Below, one piece after another: positions 35,396 through 44,543 of a DNA stretch of 64,000 nt. Position 1 is the stretch's first letter. Every line of letters begins with the position of its first letter. Made by a program: the position numbers and the translations under genes. The stretch is from Desulfuromusa sp. (GTDB taxonomy: Bacteria; Desulfobacterota; Desulfuromonadia; Desulfuromonadales; Geopsychrobacteraceae): assembly GCA_016744595.1 (NCBI GenBank), contig JADGEB010000018.1, forward strand, positions 1-64,000. The letters are read 5' to 3'. A model generated the notes under the pieces. It had not been told where the DNA came from. It did no database searches and saw only the letters and a program-made list of their open reading frames with translations.

Positions 35396-35785
35396 TTAGG
35401 CAATCACTGCGCTATCAATATTGGTAAAAACATTATTTTTTAGTTGTTCTCGATCAACAACCGTGACCACGGTATCGTTTTTGACACTCACGACCAATGC
35501 CGTATTATCAAGCATCACCAGAGATTCTCGTCCCCCTTTGGCGTTAACTTGAGAAATAGCTGATTCCAAACGTTGCATCTGGTTGGAGCTGAAGTTGATA
35601 CCACGACTCTGCATCCGGTCGGTTGCATGCTTGGAAAATTTGACCCCACCCTGTTCAATCTTGTTCTGTAATAACTGATCGAAACTCCCAACACCACCAG
35701 ATGAACCGGGTTGTTTGTTCCGAGCTGGGCTTTGTGGCCGAGTCGGACTGATTGGTTGCGGGATGATAGTTATTCGATCGGTCAT
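35396..35785 (-). CDS. Flagellar operon protein, TIGR02530 type
   Basis: A 129-residue soluble protein of the family found next to flgD and flgE in many non-enteric bacteria. After a Pro/Ser-rich N-terminus, SFDQLLQNKIEQGGVKFSKHATDRMQSRGINFSSNQMQRLESAISQVNAKGGRESLVMLDNTALVVSVKNDTVVTV is the diagnostic core. Its exact role in hook assembly is not established. It overlaps flgD by 4 bp and precedes flgE, the standard position. Confidence 0.88.
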   Translation of the reverse strand: MTDRITIIPQPISPTRPQSPARNKQPGSSGGVGSFDQLLQNKIEQGGVKFSKHATDRMQSRGINFSSNQMQRLESAISQVNAKGGRESLVMLDNTALVVSVKNDTVVTVVDREQLKNNVFTNIDSAVIA

Positions 35786-36447
35786 AGCGGTAGTCCTGCC
35801 TTACTGACTTTGCTCATCTTGACAGGTCCAGAACTGGTTTCAAGCAGTGATCCATCCGAATCAAGGTCAACACCATAGACAATACCCTTGAGCAGACTCT
35901 CCGAAGGCACAACCTGATCGTCTGAATCAACAGCACGAACAACCAGAGAATAATCACCTGGATCCAGCACTGCTCCAGTATCACCAAGACCATCCCACTC
36001 AAAAAAATGTTGACCGGGAGTCCCATCTGAGGCGCTGAGAGTCGCCAGATTCTCACCCGTTGGGCCAAGAATATACAGCTTGACGTCATCGGCAGGAACT
36101 TCGAGATCATAACCAAGTTCCATTGACTCACCATTAAATCGAAATTCCTCAGATTGAGCAATCACCACCGTTCCGATCAAAGAAAGGGCTGACTGTCGCT
36201 CCATTTCACTGTTCATTACAGTGAGACCTTCTAAACTTTTATTGGCATTCTCCAGCTGTTCTAATGAACTGAACTCTGCCAGTTGCGAGGTGAATTCTGT
36301 CGCATCTGCTGGATTCATTGGATCCTGATTTTCCAACTGGGCGACTAGAAGTAAGAGAAAATCCTCTTTGCCCATAGAAACATCGCTCGTATTCGATGCT
36401 ATCGTAGATGTGGGATAGCCAGTATCGACTCCACTGATTGCTGACAT
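35782..36447 (-). CDS. flgD: Flagellar hook cap protein FlgD
   Basis: Caps the growing hook and helps FlgE polymerise. The 221-residue protein has the N-terminal export and assembly motif MGKEDFLLLLVAQLENQDPMNPADATEFTSQLAEFSSLEQLENANKSL, the FlgD hallmark. The C-terminal FlgD Ig-like/tudor part includes FFEWDGLGDTGAVLDPGDYSLVVRA. It overlaps the following gene by four bases and lies 29 bp after fliK. Confidence 0.96.
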   Translation of the reverse strand: MSAISGVDTGYPTSTIASNTSDVSMGKEDFLLLLVAQLENQDPMNPADATEFTSQLAEFSSLEQLENANKSLEGLTVMNSEMERQSALSLIGTVVIAQSEEFRFNGESMELGYDLEVPADDVKLYILGPTGENLATLSASDGTPGQHFFEWDGLGDTGAVLDPGDYSLVVRAVDSDDQVVPSESLLKGIVYGVDLDSDGSLLETSSGPVKMSKVSKAGLPL

Positions 36448-36476
36448 TTCTTAAATCTCCTTTCTTTAGATTACTT

Positions 36477-38066
36477 TTACACGTGGAGGCTGATGCCTCC
36501 GCCACCATTTTGCATTAGGTGGGCAAGGGGAATATTCTGTTCCTCTGGTTCCTGAGACTGTTGGTGCCAATCCGGTTGTTTTTCAGAACCATTGTGCTGC
36601 TGTTGAGACAGATTTTCAAATTGCCCCCCCTGCTGACGCTGGTCAATATTGACCTGAAACTGATCAATTTTCAGCCCCTGCTCGGCCAGAGCACTGCGTA
36701 GTTGCGGCAGGTTTCGTTCAAGAACTTCCTGAACCTGCTGGCTTTGAGCTTGGAAATTGGCACGAACCCGATCACCTTCGATCATTATTTCAAGTTTCAG
36801 TGAACCAAGTTCAGCCGGTTGTAAACGCAGAACCATACGCCCGGACTCACCATTAGCACTGCCAGAAACCTGCGTTACGACTTGGTCAAAAATCTGACTC
36901 TCAGCCATTTGCTGACCACTTGGCAATTGAACCATTTGGGTTTGTGGCATTGCCCGGCTTACATCGACACCTGGAACTGGGGCCTGCCCCTGGGATTGAA
37001 GATTATGTTGTCCTTGCTTAACCAGGTGTTCCAATGTTTGCTTGACGGTTCCATTTGGCGACTGACTCACCTCAATGTTCTGTTTTTGCTCCAGCACCTC
37101 TTCGGGGAGAACTTGAACAACCGAATCAGCTTGACTCATTCCCGCCTGTTGTTTGGAATGATGTAACGGAAGCTGTTCTTTACTTGACTGAGCTTGCGGA
37201 ACAACAGGATGCTTTTCTGCCCGCGGCTTGAGCAATCCGGCAAAACGGGGATCAATCTCCTCTGTTACATCGTCCATCATGAGAGATACGTCTTCGTCTG
37301 GTTGTTCTCCTTCTACAACGACCGTTTCAACTGCAACCGCATTCTTGGACGCAACTGAGTCAAAAGCCTTTTGCAAAAGTCTCCTGGCTTGAGTCAAAGT
37401 TTCAACAACCACTGGTGACACATTCTGTTGCTGAGGTTCTGCCAACATAGTCGCTGCCAATTCAGAATTTTCCAGCAAACCAGACTCTCCGGTGAGTTGT
37501 TCTTCCACTTCCGTCACCAGTTGCGCCAATAACTCTTCCTTGTCAGAACCTTCGGTCAAAGATTGCAGCTCTGCAACCAGAGCTGACAAATCAACGCCTG
37601 CCAACACCTGTTCGCCGGGAAGCTCTGTTGATTCAAGTTGCTCAACCAGATCGGTCAACAGTTTTTCAATATCTCCTACACTATCGGAATTATCTGCACC
37701 TTCAGTTGATTCGCTTTGAACAATAGTTTTGATCAGGTCGACAAGTGTATGTTGCACTTTGACTTGCGGTTGAGAATCCACTGCAACTTCAGACTGAATA
37801 CCGCTTTCAGCAATAACTTCATTCGCAGGCTCTTTTTGCCCGGTTTCATTCTGCTTTATTTCAGTTTTGTGGCTTTCAGCAATACCTTGCTTCTCACTTG
37901 TATCTTCAGGTTGCCTATCGACCGATTTATCTTCCTGCTGTGGTTGAACCTGTTGTTTTTCTTTCAGCACTTCACCAAACTGTTGCTCGTTATTGCTCGT
38001 TTTTCTTGCCGGAGCTGCTGTCTCTACGGGTTGTGTACCCATGTCGATCATCGATAATGAATGCAT
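36477..38066 (-). CDS. fliK: Flagellar hook-length control protein FliK
   Basis: A secreted molecular ruler that sets hook length and triggers the FlhB switch. The 529-residue protein is rich in Gln, Glu and Ser, low in structure for about 380 residues, and ends in the conserved C-terminal domain (about 395-475) with GRMVLRLQPAELGSLKLEIMIEGDRVRANFQAQSQQVQEVLERNLPQLRSALAEQGL. The LxPxxLGxLxV motif is the family mark. The ATG at 38,064-38,066 is chosen because AGGAGG lies eight bases upstream. An upstream GTG would sit within that ribosome binding site. Confidence 0.93.
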   Translation of the reverse strand: MHSLSMIDMGTQPVETAAPARKTSNNEQQFGEVLKEKQQVQPQQEDKSVDRQPEDTSEKQGIAESHKTEIKQNETGQKEPANEVIAESGIQSEVAVDSQPQVKVQHTLVDLIKTIVQSESTEGADNSDSVGDIEKLLTDLVEQLESTELPGEQVLAGVDLSALVAELQSLTEGSDKEELLAQLVTEVEEQLTGESGLLENSELAATMLAEPQQQNVSPVVVETLTQARRLLQKAFDSVASKNAVAVETVVVEGEQPDEDVSLMMDDVTEEIDPRFAGLLKPRAEKHPVVPQAQSSKEQLPLHHSKQQAGMSQADSVVQVLPEEVLEQKQNIEVSQSPNGTVKQTLEHLVKQGQHNLQSQGQAPVPGVDVSRAMPQTQMVQLPSGQQMAESQIFDQVVTQVSGSANGESGRMVLRLQPAELGSLKLEIMIEGDRVRANFQAQSQQVQEVLERNLPQLRSALAEQGLKIDQFQVNIDQRQQGGQFENLSQQQHNGSEKQPDWHQQSQEPEEQNIPLAHLMQNGGGGISLHV

Positions 38067-38104
38067 TTGTTTCACCTCCTTTCGTTTAATTTCTTATTCG
38101 AGGG

Positions 38105-38617
38105 TCAGTCCCCCGATTTATCCTTCACCGGTATTTCGGTAAAAGCCTTACTGAGTTCTGTTGCGGTTTCTGCATCGAGGCTATCGAGAATTTTGCCTGC
38201 CGTCTTTTTCTTAATACCGAGTAGCAGATCAACTGCCAATTGATAATCAAGAGCTTTAATTAACACTGCAGCTTTTTGTGGGCTCATTTTTTCATAGATC
38301 TTGCTGAGTTCCCCGACCCGTTCCCCCTCGGTTTTTTCTTTGCGATCAAGCAACTCAACCAATTCATTCCGCAACGTTTGCATTGCTGCGAGCTTCTTAT
38401 CGACTTCCGCCTCAAGGGTCTTTAGCTCCATTTCCCGCGCATCAATTTTTTCTTCTATCTCATCTAATTTGTCGTATTCATCTTCAATTGACACCAGAAT
38501 TCGGCGCTCCTCTACAGAGGAAATTTTTTCTTCATTCACCAATCCAGATTCCGCTGCATACAAGGTTACAGAACAAATTAGAAACGTCATTGTCAGCAAT
38601 ATCGTTCTCACAACCAT
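38105..38617 (-). CDS. MotE-like flagellar protein with MgtE-N-type domain
   Basis: A 170-residue exported or membrane-anchored protein: hydrophobic N-terminus (about 1-22, ending YAAES), a long charged coiled coil (about 30-105, DEYDKLDEIEEKIDAREMELKTLEAEVDKKLAAM) and a C-terminal MgtE_N-like domain (EKMSPQKAAVLIKALDYQLAVDLLLGIKKKTAGKILDSLDAETATELSKAF). This layout is that of MotE, in some bacteria a chaperone for the stator protein MotC, and is common after fliJ. Here the stator is MotAB, so the role may differ. Three bases separate it from fliJ. Confidence 0.8.
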   Translation of the reverse strand: MVVRTILLTMTFLICSVTLYAAESGLVNEEKISSVEERRILVSIEDEYDKLDEIEEKIDAREMELKTLEAEVDKKLAAMQTLRNELVELLDRKEKTEGERVGELSKIYEKMSPQKAAVLIKALDYQLAVDLLLGIKKKTAGKILDSLDAETATELSKAFTEIPVKDKSGD

Positions 38618-38620
38618 GAG

Positions 38621-39055
38621 TTATTTCCCTTTACTTCGGAGACTGATTTCATCCAGCATCGCCCGCTCCTTGCGAGACAATTCCTGCCGATATTCCGCCT
38701 CCTGTTTATCTTTTAATTTTTCCATGATCTGCCGTTCCCGTGCAGCATGGAGAAGTTCCTTACGCTCAGAAAGGATCTGTCGCTCCAACCGTTGTAATCG
38801 GAGTAGGACATCCTCAATCAGACAACGGCAATGCTGAATTTGTGATTCATAAAGATCTATTTCGGCAACGGTTAAACCCTCTACCTGCCGCTTTTTCAAC
38901 TCACCATCGTATTGCTGCAAATTACTCCGTTGCTGTTGCAGTTGGCCTTCCAGATCACTCTGCTGTTGCAAACTGGCAGCAAGAACCTGTTGTGCCCGAC
39001 CTTCAAGTGATTGCCGATAATTCAGCACTGATTGTAATTTAAATTTTCCAGCCAT
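38621..39055 (-). CDS. fliJ: Flagellar export protein FliJ
   Basis: The central stalk of the export ATPase ring. The 144-residue protein is almost entirely alpha-helical coiled coil (FKLQSVLNYRQSLEGRAQQVLAASLQQQSDLEGQLQQQRSNLQQ), with the FliJ-typical N-terminal LNYRQ and a Glu/Arg-rich C-terminal helix (KQEAEYRQELSRKERAMLDEISLR). Conservation is low in this family, but its position immediately after fliI supports the call. The ATG directly follows the fliI stop. Confidence 0.9.
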   Translation of the reverse strand: MAGKFKLQSVLNYRQSLEGRAQQVLAASLQQQSDLEGQLQQQRSNLQQYDGELKKRQVEGLTVAEIDLYESQIQHCRCLIEDVLLRLQRLERQILSERKELLHAARERQIMEKLKDKQEAEYRQELSRKERAMLDEISLRSKGK

Positions 39056-40381
39056 TTATGGCCTCATCCCCTGGCGGCGATCCTGAAGTAACTGCGTTAA
39101 CTCTTCGAGAGTTATACCTAGGTCAACAGAGTCATCCATCCCTTGACGCAGAAACTCTATAATTGCCTCAATTTGTGAGATCGCATAATCAATTTTACCG
39201 TTACTTCCCTCAATATAGGCACCAATGTTAATCAGATCTTCGGCCTCTTTGTAGGTCGCCATAATCTCCCGAACACGACCATTTAACTGCATGTGTTCTG
39301 GGCTGACAATATCCCGCATGACCCGACTGGCAGAATTGAGGATATCAATAGAAGGATAATGGTTACGTGCCGCCAGATCACGTGACAGGACAATATGCCC
39401 ATCCAAGATTGACCTGACCGCATCGGCAATCGGTTCATTCATATCGTCCCCCTCAACCAACACGGTATATAGACCGGTGATGCTCCCCTTTCCCTTAAAA
39501 CTACCGGCTCGCTCCAATAGTTTGGGTAACGTAGCAAAAACCGACGGGGTGTAACCTTTGGTTGTCGGCGGCTCACCAATGGCCAGACCAACCTCACGCA
39601 TCGCCATAGCAAAACGAGTCACCGAATCCATCAAGAGGAGAACATTCTTCCCTTGAGCACAAAAATATTCGGCAATCGTGGTAGCAACAAAAGCACCGCG
39701 CATTCGTAACAATGGGGACTGATCCGAGGTTGCGGTAATCACAACTGAGCGGGCTAATCCTTCTGGCCCGAGATCTCTCTCAATAAATTCACGAACTTCC
39801 CGCCCTCGCTCACCAATCAGAGCGATCACATTGACATCAGCTTGTGTATGTTTTGCCATCATTCCAAGCAACACACTTTTCCCAACACCTGAGCCAGCCA
39901 TAATCCCCATTCGCTGTCCTGAACCACAGGTCAACAGTCCGTTAATTGCCCGCACACCAAGATCAAGAGGGTTGATAATCGGTTTTCGCGCCATTGGGCT
40001 GGCAGGTAACGCATAGAGAGGACATTCATGTTCACAAGGCGGCAAGGGTTTCTCATCAAGGGGCTGCCCCAAAGCATCAAGAACACGTCCAAGAAGATGA
40101 TCACCAACCGGAATAGAAGCACTATCACGAACGACTTGAATCAAACTGCCAGGCCCTAAACCCCGCAGCTCACCCAACGGCATCAACAATGCGCGAGAAT
40201 CACGAAAACCAACAACCTCTGCCGGAACTGACTCTCCACCCCCCAGTGGGATCAACTGACAAAGAGTGCCAACTGTCGCCATCGGGCAGTACCCTTCAAC
40301 AACCAGACCGACAATCTGGATCACTTTGCCACTTACTTTGAGCGGGTTAACCGCCCTGACACGTTCAACAAGATCCATCAT
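39056..40381 (-). CDS. fliI: Flagellum-specific export ATPase FliI
   Basis: A hexameric ATPase that helps load export substrates. The 441-residue protein resembles the F1 beta subunit. Walker A is GIMAGSGVGKSVLLG (about 159-173), followed by ALIGERGREVREFIERDLG, the Walker B stretch NVLLLMDSVTRFAMAMREVGLAIGEPPTTKGYTPSVFATLPKLLERAG, and DDMNEPIADAVRSILDGHIVLSRDLAARNHYPSIDIL. The ATG at 40,379-40,381 overlaps the fliH stop (TGATG); the next ATG is also possible. Confidence 0.97.
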   Translation of the reverse strand: MMDLVERVRAVNPLKVSGKVIQIVGLVVEGYCPMATVGTLCQLIPLGGGESVPAEVVGFRDSRALLMPLGELRGLGPGSLIQVVRDSASIPVGDHLLGRVLDALGQPLDEKPLPPCEHECPLYALPASPMARKPIINPLDLGVRAINGLLTCGSGQRMGIMAGSGVGKSVLLGMMAKHTQADVNVIALIGERGREVREFIERDLGPEGLARSVVITATSDQSPLLRMRGAFVATTIAEYFCAQGKNVLLLMDSVTRFAMAMREVGLAIGEPPTTKGYTPSVFATLPKLLERAGSFKGKGSITGLYTVLVEGDDMNEPIADAVRSILDGHIVLSRDLAARNHYPSIDILNSASRVMRDIVSPEHMQLNGRVREIMATYKEAEDLINIGAYIEGSNGKIDYAISQIEAIIEFLRQGMDDSVDLGITLEELTQLLQDRRQGMRP

Positions 40382-41031
40382 CAAACATCCGAGATCGCCT
40401 CACTTAAGGCCTGGTTGATTGCCTCAAGCTGAGTTTCGATAGTGGCATCAACATCGCCTAGATCAGAATCAATCCGACAGCCCCCGGGAGAAATTGCAGC
40501 GTCGGTCTCAATACTCAGGTTTTTTAACCCACTGATACTGGCAAGAAAAAGTGGTTTCTGCTGGGTAACATTTTCAAGGTCAGCAGGATTAATTCGAATC
40601 CGGTATTGATCGGTTCGCACCGAAGATTGCAATGCCGTTTCGATGATCGTCAAAATAACTTTGGGATCAGCCGTGACCTCTCTACGGATAATCTGTTCAG
40701 AAACAGCCATTACCAATCGCAGCATATCCTGGCTACTGTTCTTAGCCAGAGAATCCCGCAAGCGACTGATCTCCTCGGCTGCCGCAGCTAACGCTTGAGC
40801 TGCTGTATCCAGATTACCCTCAGCGCTATCCAAACCTTCTCGGCGTCCACGGGCATAAGCAGCTTCAACCTCTTTATCTGAATGGCCAGAGGGTGTTGTT
40901 GCAAGTACCGGTTTTCTAGTAAATCCATCCGTTTCTAAGGGAGAACCTAGATCCGTCTCACCGAATGATCTGAACTGAAATTCTTGAAGATCACTGGCTT
41001 CAGCTCCTCGATAAATTTTAGACAAGCTCAT
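40381..41031 (-). CDS. fliH: Flagellar export ATPase regulator FliH
   Basis: Binds and restrains FliI and docks it to the C-ring. The 216-residue protein has a Gly/Ala-containing helical middle (EVEAAYARGRREGLDSAEGNLDTAAQALAAAAEEI) and a C-terminal domain similar to V/F-type ATPase delta subunits (VSEQIIRREVTADPKVILTIIETALQ, RIRINPADLENV, ISPGGCRIDSDLGDVDATIETQLEAI). The start MSLSKIYRG at 41,029-41,031 is preferred; a GGAAGGGG lies about 12 bases upstream. It overlaps the fliG end by 14 bp. Confidence 0.93.
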   Translation of the reverse strand: MSLSKIYRGAEASDLQEFQFRSFGETDLGSPLETDGFTRKPVLATTPSGHSDKEVEAAYARGRREGLDSAEGNLDTAAQALAAAAEEISRLRDSLAKNSSQDMLRLVMAVSEQIIRREVTADPKVILTIIETALQSSVRTDQYRIRINPADLENVTQQKPLFLASISGLKNLSIETDAAISPGGCRIDSDLGDVDATIETQLEAINQALSEAISDV

Positions 41032-42031
41032 CGCCGCCGCCGCCCCTTCCTGGAATCGTAACACTGCCTTCTTCTTCAAGTTTCATGGCCACTTTAACAA
41101 CTTCCATCTGCATTTCTTCCACTTCAGATAGCTTGCGCGGCCCCATCGCTTCGAGATCTTCTGCAATCATATCGGCAGCACGCTGGGAGATATTAGCAAA
41201 GATTTTTTCTTTGATGGGATCACTTGCTGTCTTCAATGCCAGGGTCAACATATCGGTACTGACTTCACGTAGAATCGCCTGCATCCCACGGCCATCAACT
41301 GCAGCCAGATCTTCAAAGGTGAACATTCGTCTACGAATTTCCTCTGCCAGATCAGGGTCAGCAGCTTCAATACTGGTCAGAATCACCTGATCGGCGCCTT
41401 TATCCATTTTACCAAGAATCTCAACAACCTTCTCGATTCCACCAACCTGTTTACGATCCCTTCCAACCACGACACCGACTTCTCGTTGTAGAGCTTCTTC
41501 AATCTGGTTGATAACATCAGGTGAGACATTATCGATCTTGGCAATACGATACATAATATCGCCACGCATATCGTCCGGAAGTTCTGCTAAAATCCGACTG
41601 GTATGATCTTCTTTCTGGGTTGAAAGAATCAGCGCAACTGTCTGTGGATGTTCATTTTCCAGCAACCCTGAAACCATCCGCGGATGCATTTTTGAGATGG
41701 TTTCAAGTGGTCGACCTTCGATCCCTGCCGAAACCTGATCAAGCAGATACTGAGCCCGTTGGTTATCAGCACCACCAAGGATGGCATGTTTGGCGAACTC
41801 ATCACCCCGAATATACACACCAACATCACCACCGCGAACTTCTTTAAATTCTTCCAGAATTTCCCGTGCGAGAGCTGGGTCGACATGCTCAATATCCATC
41901 ATACAGCGACTTATTTCTCGAACCTCTGCATCATCCAGAGTCTCAAATATCTTTGCGGTCGCCTCTTCACCAAGGCAAAGAAGTAATAACGCCGCTTTTT
42001 TTGCTCCGGATAAATGTTTTGCTTTTTTCAC
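41018..42031 (-). CDS. fliG: Flagellar motor switch protein FliG
   Basis: The C-ring protein that contacts MotA and generates torque. The 337-residue protein starts at GTG, with a GGAGTGA ribosome binding site at good spacing. It shows LSGAKKAALLLLCLGEEATAKIFETLDDAEVREISRCM (N domain), MHPRMVSGLLENEHPQTVALILSTQ (middle, EHPQ motif) and the charged C-terminal torque helix DLAAVDGRGMQAILREVSTDMLTLALKTASDPIKEKIFANISQRAADMI. It follows fliF by 84 bp. Confidence 0.97.
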   Translation of the reverse strand: MKKAKHLSGAKKAALLLLCLGEEATAKIFETLDDAEVREISRCMMDIEHVDPALAREILEEFKEVRGGDVGVYIRGDEFAKHAILGGADNQRAQYLLDQVSAGIEGRPLETISKMHPRMVSGLLENEHPQTVALILSTQKEDHTSRILAELPDDMRGDIMYRIAKIDNVSPDVINQIEEALQREVGVVVGRDRKQVGGIEKVVEILGKMDKGADQVILTSIEAADPDLAEEIRRRMFTFEDLAAVDGRGMQAILREVSTDMLTLALKTASDPIKEKIFANISQRAADMIAEDLEAMGPRKLSEVEEMQMEVVKVAMKLEEEGSVTIPGRGGGGDELV

Positions 42032-42114
42032 GAGTCACTCCAAGCTAATGCTATTTAAACTGAAAAATTTTAAAGTTTGAGCTGTGTTACTAACCCTTCA
42101 ACCTTGTCTTTCCG

Positions 42115-43707
42115 TTAACCTTCAGCTGGTTCCTCATGCAACCAGTTTTTAACCACTTGGACTGGCATCATGTCACCACCCAACACTTCCTGGCGAATTT
42201 GAGCTAGAGGGTCACTCGGACCACCAAGCAGTGGTGTTGAATCATCGCCACGCATTTCAGCTTCCAACTCCTCAACAGTTTTCATTGGCTGTGTCTCTTC
42301 GGAAGCCCCACGCAGAGTTCGCATCAAAGGCTTGAGGAACAGCAGGTAAGCAAGTAATGAAGCAATCGCCAGCAGACTGTACTTGATGATTGGCATAAAT
42401 GGATAAATCTTGTCGATCATCGAAGGTCGTGGCATAGGCTCATCAGTAAACCCGCTTTCAAACGGCATGGAAACTACTGAAATCAAATCACCCCGCGTAT
42501 CATTGATACCGAGTGCAGAACGAACCATCTGCTCAATCTCTGCAACTTCTTCTACACTCCGTGGCGTACTGGTTGGGTCTGCACCTTCAACACCGGGAGT
42601 CACCCGATCTGCTACTAGAACTGAAACCGACAGAGTTTTCAATGAGCCTACCGATTGAACCGTTTTACTGACCACTTTACTCAACTCATAATTGACAGTT
42701 TCATCAGATCGACTGGAGGGAGTTCCTGCCGTTGTCGTTCCACCATTTCCTTGCAGATTGGAAACAACTCCGGGAACACCACTCGAAGCTTCGGTGCTTC
42801 CTTCCTCCGTACTGGTCTGTTCACTGACAATAACTGCACCTTTTGGATCGAGAGATTCTTCAACTTTTTCCCGCTGATCAAAGTCAACTTCAGCATTAAC
42901 CCGAACTAGAGAATTTCCAGCTCCAAGAGCACGATCCAGCAGCGACTGAGCACGAATCTCCAGCCGCCTTTCCATGGTTTGTTGATAATTCAACATCCCT
43001 GGGGTCATCGGTCCTGCCATTTCGTCCGCATGGCTTTTAGATAAAACCTTACCGCTGGAATCAACCACGGTAACGTTTTCTGACTCCAACCCTTCGACAC
43101 TACCAGAAACCAGATGAACAATTCCCTGCAGTTGCGACTCTTTCAGAGAACGCCCTGAGGAAAGCTTAACGATAACTGATGCCGTTGCCTGTTGTTGCTG
43201 CTCGCGGAACAATCTTTTTTCCGGTAATGCCAAGTGAATACGTGCGGCTTCAACAGGTGCCAGGGAGGTGATAGTACGCATCAGTTCACCCTGAAGAGCA
43301 CGCCGGTAGTTAACCTTCTGGGCAAAATCGGTCATGCCGAAGCTCTGCTTGTCAAAAATCTCGAAACCTACGCCCCCTTCTGACAATCCTGATCCCGCCA
43401 GTTCAATCCGTGCTTCATAAACTTTATCAGCAGGAATCATGATGTCCCGTCCACCATCTTCCAGACGATAAGGAACTTTGTGTCCTTTCAGCCATTCAAT
43501 CACCGATGCCGCATCCCTGCTCGGCAGATTGGCAAATAACAGGCTGTAGTCCGCCACCTGAGACTGCATAATAATTAAGCTAAACAGGAGGATACTAACT
43601 GCTGTCGCCCCAATCAGACTCAGCTTACGCGCCAGCGACCATTCCATGATCACATCCAGCATATTTTTCTTTTCAGCAGTCACTTTTTCTTTTATTTCTT
43701 CGGCCAT
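42115..43707 (-). CDS. fliF: Flagellar MS-ring protein FliF
   Basis: The first-assembled ring in the inner membrane. The 530-residue protein has two membrane segments (about 33-49, VSILLFSLIIMQSQVAD, and about 445-465, IIKYSLLAIASLLAYLLFL) flanking a large periplasmic ring domain. LPSRDAASVIEWLKGHKVPYRLEDGGRDIMIPADKVYEARIELAGSGLSEGGVGFEIFDKQSFGMTDFAQKVNYRRALQGELMRTI is the YscJ/FliF signature. The C-terminal cytoplasmic tail binds FliG. Confidence 0.97.
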   Translation of the reverse strand: MAEEIKEKVTAEKKNMLDVIMEWSLARKLSLIGATAVSILLFSLIIMQSQVADYSLLFANLPSRDAASVIEWLKGHKVPYRLEDGGRDIMIPADKVYEARIELAGSGLSEGGVGFEIFDKQSFGMTDFAQKVNYRRALQGELMRTITSLAPVEAARIHLALPEKRLFREQQQQATASVIVKLSSGRSLKESQLQGIVHLVSGSVEGLESENVTVVDSSGKVLSKSHADEMAGPMTPGMLNYQQTMERRLEIRAQSLLDRALGAGNSLVRVNAEVDFDQREKVEESLDPKGAVIVSEQTSTEEGSTEASSGVPGVVSNLQGNGGTTTAGTPSSRSDETVNYELSKVVSKTVQSVGSLKTLSVSVLVADRVTPGVEGADPTSTPRSVEEVAEIEQMVRSALGINDTRGDLISVVSMPFESGFTDEPMPRPSMIDKIYPFMPIIKYSLLAIASLLAYLLFLKPLMRTLRGASEETQPMKTVEELEAEMRGDDSTPLLGGPSDPLAQIRQEVLGGDMMPVQVVKNWLHEEPAEG

Positions 43708-43792
43708 CGAAATTATCCTCCGGGATCGATTGCATTAATTTTTTACTTATTTAACTTCCGACTAGCTAAAGCCAATGGCTCAGCCATTGCCA

Positions 43793-44098
43793 TCAGACTT
43801 GCATGCGCATGATCTCCTGATACGCCTCAACCGCTTTATTCCGCACCTGAACCATCAGCCGCAAAGAGATATCAGCCTCTTCCAACTTGATCATCGCACC
43901 ATGCAGATTTTTAGTTTCACCAGCCGCGATCTGTTCAGCGGCACGGTCAGCACTGACCTGAGCTTGATTAACTTCAGCAATCGATGTTTTCAACATCTCT
44001 CCAAACTTATTCCCCATCTTCTGAACTGGAGCAGTTTTTGGTTGAGACAGCCCTTTAAGATGGGCATTCATCGTTATATCAGCAACACCTTTCATCAT
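43793..44098 (-). CDS. fliE: Flagellar MS-ring/rod junction protein FliE
   Basis: Connects the rod to the MS ring and is the first exported substrate. The 101-residue protein has the usual C-terminal region (FGEMLKTSIAEVNQAQVSADRAAEQIAAGETKNLHGAMIKLEEADISLRLMVQVRNKAVEAYQEIMRMQV), ending exactly as FliE does. Two ATG codons in tandem are possible starts behind a GAGGTAA site. It lies 5 bp after flgC and 85 bp before fliF. Confidence 0.96.
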   Translation of the reverse strand: MMKGVADITMNAHLKGLSQPKTAPVQKMGNKFGEMLKTSIAEVNQAQVSADRAAEQIAAGETKNLHGAMIKLEEADISLRLMVQVRNKAVEAYQEIMRMQV

Positions 44099-44103
44099 TT
44101 ACC

Positions 44104-44535
44104 TCACCGTCCTATTTCTAGGGCTTTTAAAGCCATTCGTTTTGCTGATTTCACAACTGTGACGTTTGCTTCGTAGGCTCGTGATGCTGACATCATATCG
44201 GCAGTTTCTTCCACGAGACTGATATTCGGCATAGCGACCTGCCCCTGTTCATCAGCATCGGGGTGGGATGGATCGTAGACCATCCGTGGCGGCTGAGAAC
44301 TGGCCTGAATCTGGGAGATTTTAACCCCCTGTGCGGCATCACGCATCCGGCTATCAAGGGTATCGGCAAATCCCTGTTGACTACTCTGGAAAACAACTTC
44401 CCGCTTCCGATAGGGACCACCATCCGGGGTACGAGTTGTTTCGATGTTCGCCAGGTTAGAACTGATGGCATTCATCCGAACCCGCTGCGCCTTAAGTGCC
44501 GAGGCACTGATCTTCATCGTGGTAAAAATATCCAT
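44104..44535 (-). CDS. flgC: Flagellar proximal rod protein FlgC
   Basis: A proximal rod subunit of 143 residues. MDIFTTMKISASALKAQRVRMNAISSNLANIETTRTPDGGPYRKREVVF is the FlgC N-terminus, with the TPDGGPYRR-like motif. YDPSHPDADEQGQVAMPNISLVEETADMMSASRAYEANVTVVKSAKRMALKALEIGR is the C-terminal coiled-coil. It is 8 bp after flgB and 5 bp before fliE, the standard order. Confidence 0.97.
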   Translation of the reverse strand: MDIFTTMKISASALKAQRVRMNAISSNLANIETTRTPDGGPYRKREVVFQSSQQGFADTLDSRMRDAAQGVKISQIQASSQPPRMVYDPSHPDADEQGQVAMPNISLVEETADMMSASRAYEANVTVVKSAKRMALKALEIGR

Positions 44536-44543
44536 AATATCTC

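Noticed and set aside
40381-41079. Longer N-terminus for fliH, back to 41,079
   Set aside because: It overlaps fliG by 62 bases and lacks a better ribosome binding site than the start at 41,031.
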